Assembly: GCA_937916125.1 (NCBI GenBank)
Contig: CALGGE010000099.1
Coordinates: 1-43,656 of the forward strand
Direction of reading: 5' to 3'
Length of the DNA: 43,656 bases
DNA from: an uncultured Elusimicrobia bacterium
GTDB taxonomy: Bacteria > Elusimicrobiota > Endomicrobiia > Endomicrobiales > Endomicrobiaceae
This document shows, piece by piece, positions 1 through 7,026 of the stretch; position 1 is the first letter of the stretch; every line of letters starts with the position of its first letter. The notes beneath the pieces are model-generated. The model had not been told where the DNA came from. It saw only the letters and a list, made by a program, of their open reading frames with translations, and did no database searches. Position numbers and translations under genes: made by a program.

Positions 1-2728
1 CTTCAAGAATTTCACAAACATGTTCTTTGATACCTTGTGATTCAAGAATAATATCTGTTAAAGAATCTTTTGTTTTTGTATTTTCCAAACTACCATTTAC
101 ATATTGAAATTTTATTCCTTCTATATTTTTACTATTATTACCATGTTGATTAGCAACAATAATATTTTCTGCATCAGTATTAACAACAATGTTTGCATTG
201 TGGGTTACTAGAATAATTTGTCGTTCTTTTTTCTTGTCTTTAAGATATGTGCTCAATTCATTATATATTGATCTATTATCTAAACTATCCTCTGGTTGAT
301 CTATTAAAATTGGACAATCATAATTGCTAAATTCCAAAAGCATAGTTAATATTACAAAAGCTTTTTTTCCATCAGACATAGTTTCAAAATTATCGCTATC
401 ATATTCCAGTTGATAATCTATATAAAAATAATTTTTTGAAATTAAATTATTTAATACAGTTTTAATATCATTATTATTTTTAAGTTTTAAACCATTGCTT
501 AATGCAAGATTCAATAAATCAACAATAAATTTTTTAATATCACTTACATACTCTTCATCAATATTTGGAATGCTATAGTTTGAATGGATTTTTAAATTTA
601 TAGGGGCTAATGCTTCTATAAAACTTTGTTTATTTACTTTTACATTTGATTTTATTTTTATTTTATAATTATCACATTTCAAAGACTTTTCTAATTCATT
701 AATTTTTTTATAATATTCACAATGTTCATCAATTATTTTATTTTTTAAATTTTTTATTTGCTCTTCATATGTTTTTATTTCATTTTCGTCTTTTTCTATT
801 TCTATTATTTTGTTATTTTCTTTGTCTAATTTATCTTGTAAATCAGTATATTCTTTATTTATTATAATATTTTGTTCAATAATTTTGTATTCCTCTTTGT
901 TTTCTATAGTTTGAATTTCTTTTTCCAAAGATTCTTTTTTAGAACTTAACAAATCTATTTCTGCTGATATTTTCTTATTCCAAGTAGTACTAACATTGGT
1001 TTTAATATATTCTATAATTTGATTTATTTTATTTTTTATATAGTCACTTATTTCAATATAATTAATTAAAATATCTTCCTTAATTATACTTTCATTTAAA
1101 ATATTTTTTAGTTTCTCTATGTCTGCTGCAACTACTTTTATTTTTATATTGTTATCATTTATTTTTTGTTTATTTTCATTATATTCTTTTATTTTTTCTT
1201 CAGATACAGAAGTATTTAATTTAATATTAGAAATTTTATCTTTTATTATTTTTATATTTTTATCAATACCTTCTTTATCTCCTTTTATTTTCATTTCATC
1301 TAATTTTATGTTTACCTTTGATAATATAGAAAACAAAGTTATAATATCATTTGATATTATTTTTTCTTGATTTTGTTTAAAATTATTATATATTTCAATA
1401 ATATCTTTATTTTTTGTTTTTATAACATTTTCAATAATTTTGTTTAAATCTTTCTTATTTTCTTTTCTTGATAACTCATACATTTTGTGTTGAGGAAAGA
1501 ATTGAATTTCTCTACTATTATCAACAACTCCATCTTTCCATTTTATTTCTATTGTATTTGAGATCTTATTGATAAAATTTATTTTATTCTCATCTTTTTC
1601 TTCATATTTGTTTAATTTTTTTGCAATAGAATTTAATAAATTTGATTTCCCTGTTGAACGACCGCCAATAATTGTATTTAGATTTTCATTAAAATTTAAT
1701 ATTTGGTTCCAAAAACCTTCTTCTTTCATTTTAATGGAATCTATAACAAAATAACCATTCTTATCTTCAGGTTTTTCTTGTTGAATTTGCACCCTGTCTT
1801 CAGGTTCATATATAATTTGTTTTAAACCCTCAAAAGTTAAATCTGATTTTATCCAACAATATCTATTATTATCCGGTAAAAAAAGTTTTTCTTCACAATG
1901 AGCATCTGAACCATGAATACATGGTTTAAGAGAACCACATTTCTTTTTTACTTTTTCTTTACTATCATTTTTTTTACCTGTGAAATATAATATATCTTGT
2001 ATATTACTTGAAAAAATACAATCGGATATGCAGTAAATCGTTTTTCTAACATCATCTAATGAACTATCTGCATCATTTTCAAATAAATCAAAATGTTTTT
2101 GATATCCAGAATTCCCATCTCTATTAGAATTACTAACTGATACTATTACATTATTTCTAAAATTCGAATTTTTTAAAAGTAAGTCTCTTAAATCTGTATA
2201 CGATACAATGAAATTATTTACACCTTCTATATATGCTTCAATATCACTAATTTTTGAGTCATCCCTTATTTTTTTACCTAATTTTATTAATCCTTCTCTT
2301 GTCATTGGATATTCATTGTCACTATTTTTATATTTTATATAACAGAAAAAATCATTATTAATATTATCTATATAATTAGGATTGAACAAACAATGAATAT
2401 TTATTAACCTTCCAGAATCTGTAACGGGTAAAATTCGTAATTCAACATTAGGCAAAATAAAAATTTGTTTTATTTTTTCTTTTTCTGATAAAGAAAAATT
2501 TTGTTGTATGTCTATATTATCTTTATATTCAATAACTTTTTTATAATTATCAATACTGAAATAATCTGTTACACCTATTGCATTGATATTTTTTTCTAAA
2601 GCTTTTTTAAAAAATATTTCACAAAAAGAATTAAAATCTTTACTTGTAAATTGATCATTCTTATTGGTATATTTCGTATGCACATGTAAATCCCATTTCC
2701 TCCATTCAGAACCTCTGCTACTATTCAT
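1..2728 (-). CDS. TrlF-family PHP domain + ABC/SMC-type ATPase, 3' end cut by the window edge
   Basis: I translated this minus-strand frame by hand. It stays open for 909 codons from ATG 2728 to the left edge. The N-terminus is a PHP phosphoesterase-like domain: WDLHVHT (D13, H15, H17), TDYF near D55, E96, H112 and HGSDAH at 272-277. An ABC/SMC-type ATPase follows, with Walker A GGRSTGKS at 355-362, a long Lys/Glu-rich probable coiled coil, signature-like MSDGKK at 784-789, Walker B ILIDQPED at 807-814 and H-loop VTHN around H843. Little of the C-terminus should be missing. The start overlaps the wecB stop by 8 nt and has GGAG 7 nt upstream, which suggests translational coupling. The gene is clearly richer in A+T than genes to the right, consistent with transfer. 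Such PHP-ATPase fusions are known as a family, but the substrate is not established; a nucleic-acid or defence role is inference. Confidence 0.85.
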   Translation of the reverse strand, partial: MNSSRGSEWRKWDLHVHTKYTNKNDQFTSKDFNSFCEIFFKKALEKNINAIGVTDYFSIDNYKKVIEYKDNIDIQQNFSLSEKEKIKQIFILPNVELRILPVTDSGRLINIHCLFNPNYIDNINNDFFCYIKYKNSDNEYPMTREGLIKLGKKIRDDSKISDIEAYIEGVNNFIVSYTDLRDLLLKNSNFRNNVIVSVSNSNRDGNSGYQKHFDLFENDADSSLDDVRKTIYCISDCIFSSNIQDILYFTGKKNDSKEKVKKKCGSLKPCIHGSDAHCEEKLFLPDNNRYCWIKSDLTFEGLKQIIYEPEDRVQIQQEKPEDKNGYFVIDSIKMKEEGFWNQILNFNENLNTIIGGRSTGKSNLLNSIAKKLNKYEEKDENKINFINKISNTIEIKWKDGVVDNSREIQFFPQHKMYELSRKENKKDLNKIIENVIKTKNKDIIEIYNNFKQNQEKIISNDIITLFSILSKVNIKLDEMKIKGDKEGIDKNIKIIKDKISNIKLNTSVSEEKIKEYNENKQKINDNNIKIKVVAADIEKLKNILNESIIKEDILINYIEISDYIKNKINQIIEYIKTNVSTTWNKKISAEIDLLSSKKESLEKEIQTIENKEEYKIIEQNIIINKEYTDLQDKLDKENNKIIEIEKDENEIKTYEEQIKNLKNKIIDEHCEYYKKINELEKSLKCDNYKIKIKSNVKVNKQSFIEALAPINLKIHSNYSIPNIDEEYVSDIKKFIVDLLNLALSNGLKLKNNNDIKTVLNNLISKNYFYIDYQLEYDSDNFETMSDGKKAFVILTMLLEFSNYDCPILIDQPEDSLDNRSIYNELSTYLKDKKKERQIILVTHNANIVVNTDAENIIVANQHGNNSKNIEGIKFQYVNGSLENTKTKDSLTDIILESQGIKEHVCEILE

Positions 2729-3941
2729 TAATAGACTCCATTTTTCCTTTTTTCAACACATCAACAATCCTTTCACAAGCCTTACCATCACCATAAGGAT
2801 TTATTGCTTTACTCATTGAATTGTAATATTGTTCATCTTCCAAAAGTTTTGAAGTTTCTTGAATTATTTTATCGTAATCGGTTCCAACAAGTTTTACTGT
2901 TCCGGCATCTACTGCTTCAGGGCGTTCGGTTGTGTTTCTCATTACCAATACCGGTTTACCAAACCCAGGTGCTTCTTCCTGTATTCCACCACTATCGGTT
3001 AATATTAAATAAGATTTTTCCATTAAATATACAAACGGCAAATAATCCAACGGTTCTATAAAAAACATATTCTTTGGTGTATCTGTTCCAAAAATTTGTT
3101 TTATAGGTTTTCTAACTTGTGGATTTAAATGCATAGGATAAACAAAATCTATATCTGGATATTTTTGATTTAATGTTTTAATTGCTTCACATATTGAAAT
3201 AAAACCATCACCGAAATTTTCCCTTCTGTGGCCTGTAATTAAAACAAGTTTTTTATTATTTTGCAGATGAGTAACATCATAACCGAGATTTAATATTTGT
3301 TGCGAAAGTTCTTGTTGTAAATTTTCGTTATTTTTAATTTTGTTTACAACCCAATATAAAGCATCTATAACCGTATTACCTGTAACAAAAATATTTTTAT
3401 CATTAACATTTTCTTTAAGTAAGTTTTGTTTGCTTAACGGTGTAGGTGCAAAATGGTAAGTTGATATTCTACCTGTTATTTGTCTGTTTATTTCTTCCGG
3501 AAACGGACTGTAAATATTGTTTGTTCTTAAACCTGCTTCTACATGCCCTACAGGTATTTGTTGATAAAATGCTGCAAGTGATGCTGCCATTGTTGTGGTA
3601 GTATCCCCATGAACTAAAACAACATAAGGCTTTTCTGAAACTAGAACTTGTTTTATACCTGTTAATACTCTTGAGGTAATATCATATAAATCTTGACCTT
3701 GTTGCATAATATCTAAATCGTAGTCCGGTTTGATTTCAAACAAGTTTAGAACCTGGTCTAACATTTGCCTATGTTGTGCTGTTACACAAACGATAGTTTT
3801 AAAATTTTTATTATCTTTTTGAAACTGTTTTACCAACGGTGCCATTTTTATGGCTTCAGGACGAGTTCCAAACACTAACATCACTTTTAGAAGATTAGAA
3901 GATTGGATGATTGGATGATTGGAAGAAATATTGTTTTTCAT
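2721..3941 (-). CDS. wecB: UDP-N-acetylglucosamine 2-epimerase (non-hydrolysing)
   Basis: This cytoplasmic enzyme interconverts UDP-GlcNAc and UDP-ManNAc for surface polysaccharide. The 406-residue protein has the family opening VFGTRPEAIKMAPL, then HGDTTTTMAA, HVEAGLRT, PFPEEINRQ, TGHRRENFG and LTDSGGIQEEA, all typical of WecB/MnaA. It follows wecC by 1 nt and overlaps the TrlF gene by 8 nt. The first ~17 residues (before KVMLVFG) are unusual: they are encoded by an 8-nt tandem repeat and have no counterpart in the family, so either the protein carries a repeat-derived extension or translation starts elsewhere. No better ATG lies between 3941 and the conserved core, so 3941 is kept. Function is secure; the exact start is less so. 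Confidence 0.93.
   Translation of the reverse strand: MKNNISSNHPIIQSSNLLKVMLVFGTRPEAIKMAPLVKQFQKDNKNFKTIVCVTAQHRQMLDQVLNLFEIKPDYDLDIMQQGQDLYDITSRVLTGIKQVLVSEKPYVVLVHGDTTTTMAASLAAFYQQIPVGHVEAGLRTNNIYSPFPEEINRQITGRISTYHFAPTPLSKQNLLKENVNDKNIFVTGNTVIDALYWVVNKIKNNENLQQELSQQILNLGYDVTHLQNNKKLVLITGHRRENFGDGFISICEAIKTLNQKYPDIDFVYPMHLNPQVRKPIKQIFGTDTPKNMFFIEPLDYLPFVYLMEKSYLILTDSGGIQEEAPGFGKPVLVMRNTTERPEAVDAGTVKLVGTDYDKIIQETSKLLEDEQYYNSMSKAINPYGDGKACERIVDVLKKGKMESINE
3891..3926. repeat. Octanucleotide tandem repeat inside the wecB 5' end
   Basis: On the minus strand the sequence reads CCAATCAT, CCAATCAT, CCAATCTT, CTAATCTT in succession, a degenerate period-8 array. It encodes the Ser/Asn/Ile-rich stretch before the conserved WecB core. 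Period-8 arrays of other sequence (GTTGAAxA units) occur in gaps elsewhere in this window, so it probably belongs to the same class of simple-repeat insertions. Confidence 0.75.
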
Positions 3942-3942
3942 A

Positions 3943-5157
3943 TTATTTAATATTCCTTAATGCTCCACAGAAATCTAATATCACTTTGTTTTGTATCTCT
4001 TTAGAAAAATCTTTAAACTGGTTATGTGCTACTAAAATTGCAACAATATCTGCTTTTTCAAAAGCTTCCTGATAATTTGTTAATTTGAATATTTTATGTT
4101 CGGTAACATAAGGTTCAACTATAAATATTTCGCATTCGTTACAACTTTCCAAAACTCTGCTGACTATATGTTGTGCGGGAGATTCTCTTAAATCGTCTAT
4201 ATTAGGTTTAAAAGCAAGACCCATTAAAGCAATTTTCGGCTTTCTGTTATTTTGCAATTCAAACTTCAAAGCTTCGTTTTGTATTCTTTCTGCACACCAA
4301 AAAGCTTTATAGTTATTTATTTCTCTTGCTTTTGCTATAAGTTGCGATTCTATAGGAAAATCTGCCGTTATAAAGTATGGATCAACAGCAATACAATGTC
4401 CCCCTACACCACAACCGGGATTTAAAATATTTACTCGAGGATGTTTGTTTGCTAATGATATTAATTCCCAAACATTTATACCTGCTTTATCGCAAATAAT
4501 TGAAAGTTCGTTTGCAAATGCTATTTGAACATCTCTGCTGGAATTTTCGGTAAGTTTACACATTTCGGCAGTTTTAGCATTTGTTTTATGTAAATTTCCT
4601 TTTACAAATTTTGAATAAAAAGATATTGCTTTTTCCGTAGATTGAGCATTTATTCCTCCGATAACTCTATCGTTATGTTCAAGTTCATAAATAACATTAC
4701 CGGGTAATACTCTTTCAGGACAATATGCAATATAAATTTTATCTTTTAGTTCAGGTCTTTTAGAAAAAATAAGTTTTGTCATAAGTTCTGTTGTTCCAAC
4801 AGGTGAAGTAGATTCTATAATAAACAAATCGTTTTCCTTTAGTAAAGGAATTACCATTTCCGTTGCAGACTGCACATAAGATATATCAGGTTCATGATTT
4901 CCTTTAAACGGTGTAGGAACAACTATTAAATACACATCCGATGTTTCAGGTTTTGTTACAGCTTTTAAACTTTTATTGTTTACAACTTCTTGCAAATATT
5001 GTTGCAAATTAGGTTCTACTATATGAAGAATTCCTTTGTTTGTCATATCAACAACTTTTTGATTGATATCGCAACCGATAACTTCAACACCATTTTTAGC
5101 GGCAATAATTGCCGTTGGTAAACCTATATAACCAAGCCCCATAAAACAAGCTTTCAT
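3943..5157 (-). CDS. wecC: UDP-N-acetyl-D-mannosaminuronate dehydrogenase
   Basis: This enzyme oxidises UDP-ManNAc (the WecB product) to UDP-ManNAcA using NAD. The 404-residue protein begins with a Rossmann motif, GLGYIGLPTA (7-16), and has VPTPF, ESTSPVGTT, YCPERVLPG and the catalytic cysteine C255 in GCGVGGHCIAVDPYF. The C-terminal nucleotide-sugar-binding domain includes GLAFKPNIDDLRESP. The frame is open further upstream to 5283, but those 42 codons are composite-repeat sequence. ATG 5157 is chosen because AGGAG lies 9 nt upstream and the Rossmann fold starts directly after. WecB and WecC catalyse successive steps, so the pair is a ManNAcA-nucleotide module. Confidence 0.94.
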   Translation of the reverse strand: MKACFMGLGYIGLPTAIIAAKNGVEVIGCDINQKVVDMTNKGILHIVEPNLQQYLQEVVNNKSLKAVTKPETSDVYLIVVPTPFKGNHEPDISYVQSATEMVIPLLKENDLFIIESTSPVGTTELMTKLIFSKRPELKDKIYIAYCPERVLPGNVIYELEHNDRVIGGINAQSTEKAISFYSKFVKGNLHKTNAKTAEMCKLTENSSRDVQIAFANELSIICDKAGINVWELISLANKHPRVNILNPGCGVGGHCIAVDPYFITADFPIESQLIAKAREINNYKAFWCAERIQNEALKFELQNNRKPKIALMGLAFKPNIDDLRESPAQHIVSRVLESCNECEIFIVEPYVTEHKIFKLTNYQEAFEKADIVAILVAHNQFKDFSKEIQNKVILDFCGALRNIK

Positions 5158-5178
5158 AAATTTTTCTCCTAAAAATTT
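5158..5178 (-). promoter_or_regulatory. wecC Shine-Dalgarno displayed in a hairpin loop
   Basis: On the minus strand AAATTTTT and AAAAATTT form an 8-bp A/T stem, and the 5-nt loop is exactly AGGAG. The ATG follows directly. The same layout, with the SD in the loop of a small A+T hairpin, precedes ruvB and ruvA. Confidence 0.6.
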
Positions 5179-5180
5179 TG

Positions 5181-5376
5181 AGGTATGGATGTATGGAAAC
5201 AACAACTGCAATGTACAATGTATGATGTACAATGTACAATGAACGACGAAACGACAATGAACGGCAACGACGAGATTCTTCACTACGTTCAGAATGACAA
5301 CCGCTAACTACAGTTGAAAAGTTGAATAGTTGAAGAGTTGAAAAGTTTCAACGACAACTACCAACGACAACGGCAA
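5181..5376. repeat. Composite intergenic repeat, copy 1 (upstream of wecC)
   Basis: Plus-strand order: ATGGATGT/ATGGAAAC period-8 remnant (5185-5200); period-7 TGTACAA/TGTATGA array (5210-5242); period-6 ACGACA/ACGGCA array (5241-5270); a GAGATTCTTCACTACG module ending in AGAATGACA (5270-5297); period-8 GTTGAAAA/GTTGAATA array (5311-5348); and more ACGACA units (5348-5376). The same modules occur at 8693-8862, 9502-9552, 38902-39054 and 42341-42479. I see no gene here. Confidence 0.8.
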
Positions 5377-5388
5377 ATGATAATGAGC

Positions 5389-5428
5389 AAAATAAAAATT
5401 CCATAAACAGAAATTTCTGTTTATGGAA
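5389..5428 (-). terminator. Perfect 30-bp inverted repeat with T-rich flank
   Basis: Positions 5399-5428 form a perfect inverted repeat with 15-nt arms centred at 5413/5414 (core CAGAAATTTCTG). On the minus strand the hairpin is followed by TTTTTATTTT, as in an intrinsic terminator. It lies just downstream of RNA unit A's own terminator and may be a second stop for that unit. Confidence 0.6.
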
Positions 5429-5433
5429 AAATG

Positions 5434-5705
5434 AAAATAAAAAAACGACTGCCGTAAGTTATCCGGTGTAGGGTATAACCAACAGCAGCCGCAGTTACAC
5501 ATTTTCCGAATAGAAATCCTATAACGGAAAACGCGGAACGTTTGACAGAAAAATCAGGCTCATGACTTCCCGATAATCTTCTGCCTAAATGACTGCTTTC
5601 GGACTACACCGGTGCGGAATACTCCGCAACCATCCTATTCTTCTAATAGGATTCCAAAAACAGATAAAATATTAAGTTAATACTTCAACCGTCCGAAAAA
5701 CGGTT
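5434..5705 (-). ncRNA. Candidate structured RNA, unit A
   Basis: This is the left of two paralogous minus-strand transcription units; the TSS is predicted near 5705. The RNA would begin with a hairpin (arms 5684-5689 and 5697-5702), followed by a stem with arms 5632-5639/5645-5652, a stem GCGGA/TCCGC at 5614-5627, and conserved single-stranded AAAGCAGTCAT. A stem AGGC/GCCT (5556-5559/5583-5586) encloses the conserved CGGGAAGTCATGA. Relative to unit B there is an extra hairpin at ~5503-5530. The 3' end is a hairpin near 5447-5490 followed by a run of seven T. No open frame with a credible start matches it. The function and family are unknown to me. Confidence 0.65.
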
Positions 5706-5711
5706 TCTTAT

Positions 5712-5741
5712 ATTCTACTAAAAATTTAACAATCTTTGCAA
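5712..5741 (-). promoter_or_regulatory. Promoter of RNA unit A
   Basis: The -35 is TTGCAA (5736-5741), then an 18-nt spacer and -10 TAGAAT (5712-5717). Both hexamers match the promoter of unit B, and the flanking bases are similar too (CTTGCAAAG before, ATA after). Confidence 0.7.
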
Positions 5742-5800
5742 GATATTTATCGGATATTTATTTTGGCAGAATTTAAAAAATACTGACTGAACAAATACAG

Positions 5801-5864
5801 GCTGTTATCGGCTATCCGATGTAGGGTATAACCGATAACAACCGTAGCGGTAAACATTATACCG
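5801..5864 (-). other. Orphan hairpins between the two RNA units
   Basis: Arms GTTATCGG and CCGATAAC (5804-5811/5831-5838) form a perfect 8-bp stem. The apex contains TATCC...GTAGGGTATA, which nearly matches the apex of unit A's terminator hairpin. A second hairpin, GCGGTA/TACCGC (5845-5864), lies beside it. There is no T-run, so this could be the relic of a third unit's terminator or the tail of unit B. Confidence 0.5.
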
Positions 5865-5865
5865 C

Positions 5866-6061
5866 AAATAAAAAAGACTGTCGCAGGTTAGTCCGGTAAC
5901 GGTACAACCGACAGCAGCCGAACAGAAAAAATCAGGGGTCATGACTTCCCGACATGTTTCTGCCTGTATGACTGCTTTTGAAGTTAGCCGGATATTGAGC
6001 TTTCTCAAAACCATCCTGTTTTAAAAGGATTTCAAAAACAAATTGATACTAAGTTTAGTTT
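5866..6061 (-). ncRNA. Candidate structured RNA, unit B
   Basis: Paralogue of unit A, with TSS predicted near 6061. Stems: ATCCT/AGGAT (6013-6017/6026-6030); TTGAG/CTCAA (5995-5999/6004-6008), which replaces GCGGA/TCCGC of unit A at the same place; and CAGG/CCTG (5933-5936/5963-5966) around CGGGAAGTCATGA. The shared AAAGCAGTCAT (~5968-5978) is unchanged. The terminator is CTGTCG/CGACAG (5879-5884/5909-5914) with an inner CCG-GTAA-CGG tetraloop hairpin, followed by TTTTTT. Changed but still paired bases across the two copies support an RNA function. Confidence 0.68.
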
Positions 6062-6067
6062 CGATAT

Positions 6068-6096
6068 ATTCTAACAAAAGACAATAAACTTTGCAA
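6068..6096 (-). promoter_or_regulatory. Promoter of RNA unit B
   Basis: The -35 is TTGCAA (6091-6096), then a 17-nt spacer and -10 TAGAAT (6068-6073). It is divergent from, and ~30 bp away from, the ispH promoter. Confidence 0.72.
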
Positions 6097-6127
6097 GAAT
6101 TATTAGGCAAACACAGCAAAATTTTTC

Positions 6128-6156
6128 TTGAAAAATAGCATAAAGAAATGTACAAT
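6128..6156 (+). promoter_or_regulatory. Promoter of ispH-rpsA
   Basis: TTGAAA (6128-6133), 17-nt spacer, TACAAT (6151-6156). The -10 sits in a TGTACAATGTG string resembling the period-7 module of the composite repeats. The predicted start of transcription is only a few bases before ATG 6169. Confidence 0.55.
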
Positions 6157-6168
6157 GTGTTGTATATT

Positions 6169-7008
6169 ATGAAAATAAAAACAGCAAACAGTTCCGGCTT
6201 CTGTTTCGGCGTGAAAAGAGCAATTGAACTTGCGGAAAAGAATGCCAAGATAGGCAAAGAAGTTTATACGTTCGGACCGTTAATTCACAATCCGCAGGAA
6301 GTTGCACGACTGGAACAGAAAAATATTAAAGTTATTGAAGACTTTTCAAAAGTTTCAAACGGTGTATTTGTGTTGAGAACGCACGGTATACCTTTGGATA
6401 TTTATGATAAGTTGTCCGAGAATAAAAATATTGAAGTTATAGACGCAACGTGTCCTTTTGTAAAGAGGGTTCAGGATATTGTAAAAGAACTCAGCAACGA
6501 CGAGAAAACCGAACAGATAATAATTGTCGGCGAGAAAAAACATCCCGAAGTTTTGGCGGTAGTTTCCTACGGGAACGGCAAATGTTTGGTTATTGAAGAT
6601 AAAAATGATATTAAAAATATAAAAAAGACTGATATGATTTACGTGGTTAGCCAGACGACTCAAAGCCAACAAAAATTCGACGAGATAGTTGAAGAAATTG
6701 CCAAGATATCCAAAGTACGGGTTTTTAATACGATTTGTCGGGCGACATTCGACAGGCAGTCCGCAGCGGAAGAGCTGGCAAAAGAAGCGGATATTATGAT
6801 AGTTATCGGCGGGAAAAATTCCGGTAATACGACAAGATTGTATCAGATATGTTCCGCAATAACAAAAACTTATCATATTGAAAATGTTGACGAAATAGAA
6901 AAAAGTTGGTTTAATAATGTAAATACTGTCGGAATAACGGCCGGAGCGTCAACGCCCGACTGGATTATTGAATCGGTAAAACAATCGCTTGTCGCGATTA
7001 ATAATTAA
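6169..7008 (+). CDS. ispH: 4-hydroxy-3-methylbut-2-enyl diphosphate reductase
   Basis: Last step of the MEP isoprenoid pathway: HMBPP is reduced to IPP and DMAPP by a 4Fe-4S enzyme. The 279-residue protein has the three cluster cysteines in GFCFGVKRA (C12), DATCPFV and NTICRATFDRQ. It also has active-site histidines in LIHNP and KKHPEV, plus VSQTTQS and GNTTRL. Family length is ~280-310, so it is complete. An in-frame ATG at 6148 lies inside the predicted promoter, so 6169 (MKIKTANSSGFC) is preferred; no SD is visible and the leader would be very short. rpsA follows after 18 nt, a known ispH-rpsA association. Confidence 0.96.
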   Translation: MKIKTANSSGFCFGVKRAIELAEKNAKIGKEVYTFGPLIHNPQEVARLEQKNIKVIEDFSKVSNGVFVLRTHGIPLDIYDKLSENKNIEVIDATCPFVKRVQDIVKELSNDEKTEQIIIVGEKKHPEVLAVVSYGNGKCLVIEDKNDIKNIKKTDMIYVVSQTTQSQQKFDEIVEEIAKISKVRVFNTICRATFDRQSAAEELAKEADIMIVIGGKNSGNTTRLYQICSAITKTYHIENVDEIEKSWFNNVNTVGITAGASTPDWIIESVKQSLVAINN

Positions 7009-7026
7009 CATATATCGGAGAGGAAA

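Noticed and set aside
1119..1754. Plus-strand open frames of 61-83 codons in the TrlF region
   Set aside because: Composed of Phe/Ile/Ser runs and lying antisense to an intact 909-codon frame with clear domain motifs; they are antisense shadows.
5210..5376. CRISPR-like array
   Set aside because: Repeat units are only 6-8 nt, directly adjacent with no unique spacers, and no cas genes are present.
5540..5660. Resemblance of the RNA core to a cobalamin riboswitch
   Set aside because: Unit A has CCGGTGTAGTCCG and CGGGAAG, vaguely like cobalamin elements, but the B12 boxes (GCCACTG and GGAGACCTGCC-type) are absent, and unit B lacks even the first match.
5308..6257. Short open frames across 5308-5502, 5805-6014 and 6021-6257 (minus)
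   Set aside because: They run through hairpins, T-runs and repeat modules, have no SD or family resemblance, and one crosses the ispH promoter; the RNA-structure reading explains the region better.
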